This document shows, piece by piece, positions 56,870 through 64,000 of a stretch of 64,000 nt of DNA (the first letter of the stretch is position 1; every line of letters begins with the position of its first letter). The translations under genes were made by a program, and so were the position numbers. The DNA comes from Nannochloropsis salina CCMP1776 (taxonomy: Eukaryota > Sar > Eustigmatophyceae > Eustigmatales > Monodopsidaceae), in contig SDOX01000094.1 in the NCBI GenBank assembly GCA_004565275.1, positions 1 through 64,000 of the forward strand. The letters are read 5' to 3'. The notes under the pieces were generated by a model. It ran no database searches. It was given only the letters and a program-made list of their open reading frames with translations, and was not told where the DNA came from.

Positions 56870-59800
56870 ATGGCTTTTCTTTCGAGAACATTTTGTCACT
56901 TGCCTGTCCTAATTTTTCTGCTTTCGGCATCGGTGCGGGGGTACCCACATTACCTATTGAATCCTGAGGGCTGCGTGGACAAAAAGCTGGAGGTAAGGGC
57001 TTGGAGGACTAGTGTACTGCTTCTGGTCGACCTCTCTCGGGACGGAATGTACTTTTGTAGGTGACATGCTTGTTGCCGCTGTCCTATTCACCATTCCTAT
57101 GAAATGGAGGCAGGGGCTTTTCAAGGACGTATGCCGGAATAAATAAGTATGAAAAGAGACATGATTCATTTTTGAGCAACGTCAGGCCTGCCCCTTCCTC
57201 AGCACCATGATTGAGTCGCACAAGACAGTAGGAGTAGTAAGACAGCAGCATTACGAGCCAAATTATTCCTACTGCTTGATTTCCCCCCCACCAGGTTGGC
57301 TTCAAAATGATGGCCTACCCCGCTATATTGGACAAGGTCAAGGGCACGCCCGTCAAGGTAAGCTCAGGGAAACGGCACGGGAAAAGGGCGGGAAGAATGA
57401 TCGTCGAGGAAGAAGATTAGGAGTCGCGTATGGCTGTGGGGATGCGCGGGAGCGGAGGAATAGGGTAAGGGTTATGAGAGGGTCTGCGGGAAATGTTCAC
57501 GTCCTGGTGCACGCACAGGTGTATCGCCAAGGGCAAGCTCTGACGAACGGCTCGGAGTACAGGAGCGGAGAAGTCCTGACTGTGAGGGTGGAGGGACGAG
57601 CAGGTAGGGAGGGAGGGAGGGGGGGAGGGAGGGAGGGAGAAAGGACGGTGGGGGGTCTCGGAGGCCTTGGATGTGGGATGAGAGAGACTGAGTGAACCGT
57701 GGAGACAGCCAAGGAGGGGAGTGCCTCGGGAGAGTCAGACGGAGGCAAGGGAGGGATTGGATGACAACGATAGGGGAGAGGGAGCGCGCGGGCAGGGGGG
57801 CAGGGAGAGAGGGCGACAAACTGGGCACCGTGGACGAATCCCTCCCTCTCCGACATGCCCTCCCTCCTTTCCGTCCTCCCCCTGCCCCTCCCTCCTTCCC
57901 ATCCTCCCTCTGCCCCTCCCTCTTTCTCCCCCTTGGTCTGTCAGGCCAGTACTGTCTCGAGGCCCGAGGGAACGCCGTGTTCTCGGACGGAGCCTGCGAC
58001 GGGAAACGAACCACCCAAGAGCAAGTCTTGGCGCTTCCCATGGGGGACCCCAGCGTGCTCCAACCCGTTCGTCTCGTCGCGGGCATCGCTTCCAACGAAT
58101 TCGCCCCCGTGGTCATCACGAAGCCCTTCCTCTTGCGAGGTAGGGGAGGAAGGAGGGCCAGAGGGAGGGAGGGAGGCCGTGCGAAGGGCGTGGTTGGGCA
58201 GGGAGGGGACTGGCTGCCCGGGAGGGAGGGAGAGAAAGAGGCGAGGGCGGCATCTCCTGACTTTTAAAAAAAAAACCATTCCCGCTTTATTTCCTATCTC
58301 GGACCTCCCTCTACATCCCTACCTTACTTACCTCAACTCTTTTTGCCCCCTCCCTCCACCTCCCTCCATCTCCGATAGCCCCCGGTGCCATGCCTGAGGG
58401 GGGCCACCCTCCTGCCGACACAGAAGAGGACGAGGAGGAGGACCAGGTCCGTACCCTTAAAATGTCCGCACTGCCTCCCTTGTCGCGCTCCTCACGCAGC
58501 AGTGGACCCTCTCCTCCTTCCTTCCCTCCCCCCCCTCCTCAGGCGGCCCCTCCGACAATCCTGGGCCCCAGCCTACCCCGGCTGGCTCGCTCGCTCGTGC
58601 TCGACAAGAGCACTGGCGTGGAAATGGGTTGGACGGTGGGCGACGCGGGGGACTATGTCGACATCCAGGTGCGAGGCCGCTCTTCCCTCCCTCCTTCCCT
58701 CCCTCGTTTCTCCTGGCGCGCTCCTTCCTTTCCTCGCGTGTACTTTCGTTTCTTTTTCCCTCCCTGGGCTTGCTCGTGCTTTCACTGCTCATTTCCTCTT
58801 TGATCCAAGCCCGTGACGTCCCCTCAGCCACCCCTCGTTCCCACCCACCCTCCCTCCCTCCCTCCCTCCCTCCCTCCCTCCCTCCCAGGTGGCGGGCCGG
58901 GGCCAGACCTGGGTGGCCGTGGGAGTCATCCAAGGCGCGCCGACCATGGTCTCTCGGCCCTTTCACCAGGTCCTTCTCTATCCGGACGCCAAACGGTAAA
59001 TCCTCCCTCCCTCCCTCCTTCCCTCCTTCCCTCCTTCCCTCCTTCCCTCCCTCCCTTCCTTCCTTCCTTCCTTCCTTCCTTCCTTCCTGGCGGTAAACTC
59101 CCTCCTAGGACCGCCGCCCCCGCCCATCGAGTGCTTCGGTACCTTCTTTTTCTTCCCGATCCATCCCTTTTCAATGCAGGAGCGGCCTCCTTGGTCGAGC
59201 TGCAAGCCCAACGGGCTTCCGGGGTCCTTCCTCTTCCTCTCGACGACAAGGTCCCTCCCTCCCTCCCTTCTTTCCTTCCTCTTGGCTTTTCCCATCGTTG
59301 CCCTCCCTGACCTCTGGCTCGACCTAATACTAGTTCTGTGCTCTTTCCTCTCTGAGAACCCTCCTTGACTCACGCATTCTCTTTCGTCCCCCCTCCTTGC
59401 GCATCGACCACCCCTCCCCCTCGCTCCCTCCCTCCCTCCCTCCCTCCTTCCTCCCCTTCCCAGGGCATCGAGGTTCTCCTCACCCAGTCTACCGCCGACT
59501 ATACCCTCCTCCGCTACCGGCACTACACTCGGGCCGGCAATCGACGGAGGCTCAAGGAGGAAGGGAAGGAGGGTCCACACTTGGACGGAGCGCGAAGAGG
59601 CTTGCAGCTCGGTGGGCCTCCCTCCCTCCCTCCCTCCCTCCCTCGCTCCTTCCTTCCCTCCCTCCCTCCTTCCTTCCTTCCCTTTCCTGACCCTCCCACG
59701 GCTCCACGGGACCTGAAATGCGCATGTTCTTGCTGCACGCTCACAGCTCCCCCTTTTCCTCCCTCCCTTTCCCTCCCTCCCTCCCTCCCTCCCTCCCTCC

Positions 59801-61707
59801 CTCCCTCCTAACCCCTCGGCGCAGATACTCTTTTGAAGCTAGAGGGGCGAAATCAATTGCTGTACGCCCATGGAGCTGGACCGTATCCTACCATGCATGA
59901 CGCTGCCGAGGCCTTTTCCATCACATGGAAAGCAGGGGCCTCGGAGCAAGAGGTAGGGAGGGAGGGAGGGAGGGAGGGATGGAGGGGGCTGTTGTGGTGC
60001 ACGACATTGAGGGGGTTGTGGAGGGAGAAGGGAGGAGGAGGTTTTGATTACAAAGAGACTTATGCCTTGCGTCGCCATGGCTGATTCCTGGCACACCATC
60101 CTCCGCCGCTCGGAACCCGCCCTCCCCCCCGCCCTCCCCCACGCCCTCCCTTCCCCCCAGTCGCCCGGCCAAGGCAGCGAGCACCTGAGCTCCTACCACG
60201 GCCCCATCCCTCCCTCCCTCGGCCTGGGTCTCCTCCTCCTCCTCCTCCCCTTCCTCGCCATAGGCTGCGTTTGGCAGCGCCCTTCCGTCCGTCGGTCTTC
60301 CCTCGGTCGTTTCCTCCTCCACCATCGCCTCTTCCACCAACCGTCCTCCCCCCCGTCCTCCCTCGCCTCGTCCCTAGGCAGCACCCGCTGGGGGGCCTGC
60401 CTTCTAGAACTTTCCATTTTTGGCGGTCCTGCTGGGTCTGGGGGTGCACTGGGCCCAGGAGGCGACGGCGCAGGGAAAAGATTCTCAGCGGACGGTGGCG
60501 ATTGCTTCGGGCAGAGTCGCCATGACAGTGCTTATGCTCGTGACCTTGCCAGTGGCAAGGACGAGTTTGTGGCTGTGGATCACGGGTAGGGAGGGAGAGA
60601 GGGAGGGAGGGAGGGAGGGAGGGGTAGGGCGGAGGAGGAAGGCTTGCTTTGCGATGGGTTTCCAATCCCTTCCTCCTTGCTTTCCTCCCTCCCTCCCTCC
60701 CTCCCTCCCTCCAGCCCCCTCCCTCGCCTCGTGCTGGACGGTCCCTACGGGGCCCTCAGCCTCCAGGCGTCGGACTACGCGCATGTCCTGCTCGTGGGGG
60801 GGGCATAGGGATCACGCCCCTCACGACCACCTTGCGGGCCTTCCAATTTGCGGTGAGGGAAGGGGAGGGAGGGACGGAGGGAGGGAGGGACGGAGGGACG
60901 GAGGGAAGGAGGGTCGGTGGAAGGCCCCTCTTGGACGGCGTACTCGTGTTAAAGCCTTCTGACCTCCTTCCCTCTCTCCTTCCTTCCCTCCTACCCTCCC
61001 TCCTACCCTCCCTCCTACCCTCCCTCCCTCAGTACCACTCTCCCCAGGGCCTTCCCCTCCTTCGCAGCATCACCCTCGTGTGGACCGTCCGAAGTGCCGC
61101 CCAAGTCTCTTGGTTCCAGCCCTTCCTCGCCGGCCTCCTTCGAGATGCCGCCACCTCCCCCTCCTCCCCTTCCTCCTCCGATGCCGTCACCACCCCCTCC
61201 GATGCGTCTCCATCCCCCGGCGCGGCCGCTAGGGTGGGCGGGGAGGAGGGGAGGGACAGGGACGCAGACCGTCCTCCTTCCCGCCCTGGTTTTCCTTTCT
61301 TTCTTCGCCTTTATATCACGCAGAAGGCAAGCAAGAGCTCACAGGGGAATGGAGGGAGGGAGGCAAGGCAGGAAGGAGGGAGGGAGGGAGGGAGGGAGGA
61401 CGAGGAGGAGACGGTCGCAAGCGCAGACCTGCCTTCGTTGGCTGGCGAATGGATGGGTCCAGGGATCTCACCCACGGAAGGTCTGCCCTTTCTCCCTCCC
61501 TTCCATGCCGGTCGCGCCCCCCTTGCGCGTATCGTCGAGGAATGGTGCACCGGGGAGGGGGAGGAGGAGGGCGGGAGGGAGGGCGCGAGGGAGGAGAGGC
61601 GTGGGGTAGTGGTATGTGGACCAAAAAGTATGATGCGGGAGGTTCGAGACGTGGTGTTGGCGAGGGAGGGGGAAGTAGATTTGCACGAGGAGGTGTTCCA
61701 CTGGTGA
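56870..61707 (+). CDS. Reeler-like/DOMON/ferric-reductase fusion oxidoreductase
   Basis: At least 14 exons. Fitted ones: 56,870-56,992; 57,295-57,357; 57,519-57,603; 57,945-58,139; 58,379-58,446; 58,543-58,668; 58,889-58,995; 59,180-59,250; 59,464-59,611; 59,824-59,952; then about 60,160-60,585 and 60,715-61,707. It starts with a signal peptide ('LPVLIFLLSASVRG'). The Reeler-like part has 'YRSGEVLTVRVEG' and 'YCLEARGNAVFSDGAC'. A DOMON-like domain follows ('VEMGWTVGDAGDYVDIQ', 'TWVAVGVIQGAPTM', 'LLYAHGAGPYPTMHDAAEAF'), then helices ('LGLGLLLLLLPFLAIGC', 'AVLLGLGVHW', 'GRVAMTVLMLVTLPVARTSL'). The C-terminus is an NADPH-oxidase type nucleotide-binding domain ('LVLDGPYGALSL', 'GGGIGITPLTTTL', 'VVVCGPKSMMREVRDVV'). 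The heme-binding helices and the FAD domain expected between 60,585 and 60,715 are missing. The phase between 58,995 and 59,180 does not close, and a G run at about 60,795 breaks the frame by one base. Confidence 0.65.
60586..60714 (+). repeat. Intron with GGGAGG start and CCCTCC end at the missing reductase core
   Basis: A 129-base intron: GTAGGGAGGGAGAGAGGG... at the donor and ...CCCTCCCTCCCTCCAG at the acceptor. The two ends are complementary. It stands where about 200 residues of conserved reductase sequence are expected. Confidence 0.8.
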
Positions 61708-61937
61708 AAAGGGAGAGGGGGGGGGAGGGGGAGGAGGCGGGCGCCGTTACGTGTCTGAGGTTGATAGATCTATACCCTCTGGGAACGAAATCCAATGAAA
61801 TATAGAAATGTCTCAATTCACTTGAGTTAGAGGCCGTAGTTGCCCGTTTATTTGCTTTGTGTGGACATGTTTGTCATTTAGCCCACCCCGCCGTTTCCGC
61901 CCGCCCTCCATCCTTCCCTCCCTCCTCCCTCCCTCCC

Positions 61938-64000
61938 TCACGCCTGTGCTGCGAAGCGTTTCAACGCGGCTTCCGCCATCAACGTTCGTTTGTGCGTTTG
62001 GACGCAATCGGTGGAGCAATAGACATACTCCAGCCGACTGAAAAAGACGTGGATCCGTTTCCCGCACGCGTCGCACAAGAGCTTCTGACTGTCCCCTTCC
62101 TCCACCCCTTCCTCCCCTTCCCTCTCCTTGTCTTCTCCTTCCTCCTTCCCTTCCTCCTTCCCTTCCTGTTTCGACTCTTTCTTTCGACCCTTCGCGCGCT
62201 TTTTCTTCTCTTTCGCCTTCTCCTTTTTCCTCTTCTCCCCTTCCTCTGTCAGCCCCTCCGGCACCCCCGACCTCTCCCAGTCCCTCCCCCCCTCCTTCTC
62301 TTCCTCTCTACCTCGCACCCGTCGAAAAGCGTCGCGGGTCAGCTTATTCTTGCAGAGGAAATAGGCAGGGCGATCCCGGTGATCCAGAGTAGAGGGGTCG
62401 CAACCTCGCTCCAGCAGGGCCTCGACCCATTCCTCTTTCCCTCCTTCCGCCGCGATGTGGAGCAGGGTGTAGCCCGCCTCGTTGCGCGCGGTGAAGGTGG
62501 AGGGCGGGAGGGAGGGAGGGAGGGAGGAAGGGGAAGCCGTCGAAACGAGGGTGGCTACCAGGGGAGACCAGTCAGGGTCGGGAGGGGGAAGTGGAACGGA
62601 AGGAGGAAGGGAGGGAGGGAGGGAAGGAGAGAGGGAGGAAGGCGCCATGCTATCTGGAGTAACGCTGTGGGGACGAGGGTTGCAAGGAGGAAGGGAGGGA
62701 GGAAGGGAGGGAAGCAAGGGAGGGGGAGGGGAGAAGCGAACGGTGGCAAGCCGGCTGTGGATGGCCTGAGTTTCGCTGAAAGAGGGAGGCTTCGGCATGA
62801 AGGGGACGCGACGAAGGCGGGGATCATCGCGGCGGAGGAGGGGGGCCTGGGGAAAGGGAAGAAGAGGGTGAGGGGGGGAGACGACGGGACGGAGGGAGGG
62901 AGGGAGGAAGAGGCGGAGGGGGGGGGGGATGTTTTACCTCCTCCCCTAGGAAGACGCCTCGCATTGCTTTTGGGAGGGAAAGGAATATAAGCTCACAGCC
63001 TGCGAGAATGACGGTCCATTCTTTCAAAATGGCGCGAACGTCTTCGACCGTTTTTTGTTCCCCGTAACGGCGGAGCTGCGAGCCCATTGACTGCGCCCGG
63101 CGTCCTGAGGGAAAAGGAGAGAGTCAGAGAAAGGGGGACAGAAGGGAGGGAGGGAGATAGGAAGGGAGGGAAAGAGGGAGAGAAAAAGTAAAGCAATCAA
63201 GGAGGGATGGAAGCATTCGAGGGCCAGAAGTGGAAATGCTTCTTGAGCGCCTATGCGAGACAAGAGGCAAAAGAGAGAGGAAAAGACTGCCAGGGCCACA
63301 TTTGGAAAGAGGATGGAAGAGGGGCACAGGGAACGGGGGAGGGAGGGAGGGAGGGAGGAGGGAGGGAGGGAGAGAGGGAGGGAGGGAGGGAGGGAGGAAC
63401 CTTGATTGTCATAAGCACTCTGGCTACCACCCGCTTTCGCCCTGACTGTATAACGGCTAAAGGACTTATGGGCCAGGACCTGATGCTCCTCAAAGATGGC
63501 GCCCGCGAATTTTCCTTGTCAACACATGGGAGTGGGAAGGAGGGAAGGCGGGAGGGGGGGAGGAGTGAGGGAGGAAGGGAGGACGATGAAGGTGAGAGGG
63601 AAAAAAAGAATGTGCGAGGGAGAAAGGAGAGGGGCCTACCCGAGCGCAACATCAAAACCGCCCATCGACGAGCCTTTGGCCGTCCGGGCTCGCCGCTGCC
63701 CTCCGTTTTCCCCCGGCTTTCTCGAAGCGCCGTTAGAAGCTCGAAGTTGCTGGCACGCTTGGGATCGGGCGACAACAGGACCGACCACAACGTGACACAG
63801 AACGGGGCCTAAGGAAGCGGAAGAGGAGGAGCGGGATGAAGGGTAGGAGGGTGGGATAGGTTGGGCTGGAAGAGAGAAGGAGGGGGAGGAGCCCACCTGT
63901 CCCTGTCGCAGGGTCAACTCGGCGCTCTCTTTTTGAACCTCTGGACCGTCCGTATCTTCTTCGTCACCCTCCCCTTCCTTGTCGCCCTCGTCTCTCCCCT
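61938..64000 (-). CDS. ANKZF1: ANKZF1/VMS1, ribosome-quality-control peptidyl-tRNA endonuclease (5' end outside window)
   Basis: Exons: about 63,889 to beyond 64,000; 63,640-63,809; 63,401-63,514; 62,938-63,104; 61,938-62,846 (stop). The VLRF1 release domain is spread over the middle exons: '[11 protein letters not shown]', '[20 protein letters not shown]', '[17 protein letters not shown]' with the GSQ catalytic-Gln motif, then '[20 protein letters not shown]' and '[18 protein letters not shown]'. Downstream come 'DPRLRRVPF' and '[10 protein letters not shown]', a Pro/Ser-rich insert from CCCTCC arrays, an ankyrin pair ('[20 protein letters not shown]', '[20 protein letters not shown]'), a Lys/Glu coiled coil and a C-terminal Cys finger ('[12 protein letters not shown]', '[12 protein letters not shown]'). 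In yeast and animals Vms1/ANKZF1 frees nascent chains from stalled 60S subunits. The family match is very clear. Confidence 0.92.

Noticed and set aside
1-64000. CRISPR arrays, bacterial operons or phage genes
   Set aside because: Gene structure is eukaryotic throughout; the only short regular repeats are simple-sequence arrays and the 171-bp coding repeat.

Overview
The window reads as nuclear DNA of a photosynthetic stramenopile, most plausibly a eustigmatophyte (Nannochloropsis/Microchloropsis-like); the lineage is inferred, not proven. Support: multi-exon genes with GT-AG introns; N-termini with a signal peptide followed by an Ala-Phe type plastid motif (glutaredoxin 'SHAF', DUF1517 protein 'MAFVPP'); a homomeric acetyl-CoA carboxylase; and pervasive (CCCTCC)n/(GGGAGG)n arrays, mostly in introns.

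Layout. 1-1979 (+): 3' end of acetyl-CoA carboxylase, apparently lacking its carboxyltransferase core. 3286-7241 (-): NBR1-like selective autophagy receptor (PB1, two ZZ, UIM-like motif, FW domain, UBA). 6877-27,775: a rearranged, repeat-built block with three near-identical copies of a secreted 2-oxoglutarate/Fe(II) dioxygenase gene, a second truncated copy of the NBR1 5' end, a broken Ty1/copia fragment, pseudogenes of an APC permease and a DUF3253 protein, and one apparently intact GT8 glycosyltransferase (17,052-18,783). 27,821-38,485: membrane and signalling genes: a secreted protein, a small membrane protein, LAMTOR3, a TLC-domain protein, a methyltransferase, and an eight-helix protein resembling two fused tetraspanin modules. 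39,696-45,730: a mucin-like surface protein with 171-bp repeats, a decayed FkbM methyltransferase and a plastid monothiol glutaredoxin. 46,204-51,797: a plastid FNR-like oxidoreductase convergent with a DUF1517 gene that holds a 670-base N gap. 53,086-55,172: a poly-Gln protein with a degenerate response-regulator receiver domain. 56,870-61,707: a Reeler/DOMON/ferric-reductase fusion, again lacking a conserved core. 61,938-64,000 (-): ANKZF1/VMS1.

The genes do not form one pathway, although several are endomembrane or proteostasis components: NBR1 (autophagy), LAMTOR3 (lysosomal Ragulator) and VMS1 (ribosome quality control). The strongest structural themes are (i) introns that begin with GGGAGG arrays and end with CCCTCC arrays, (ii) two genes whose missing conserved domains coincide with such an array, suggesting assembly collapse, and (iii) local amplification of the dioxygenase locus. 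Exon boundaries were worked out by hand from splice consensus, reading phase and family similarity; where phases did not close this is stated.
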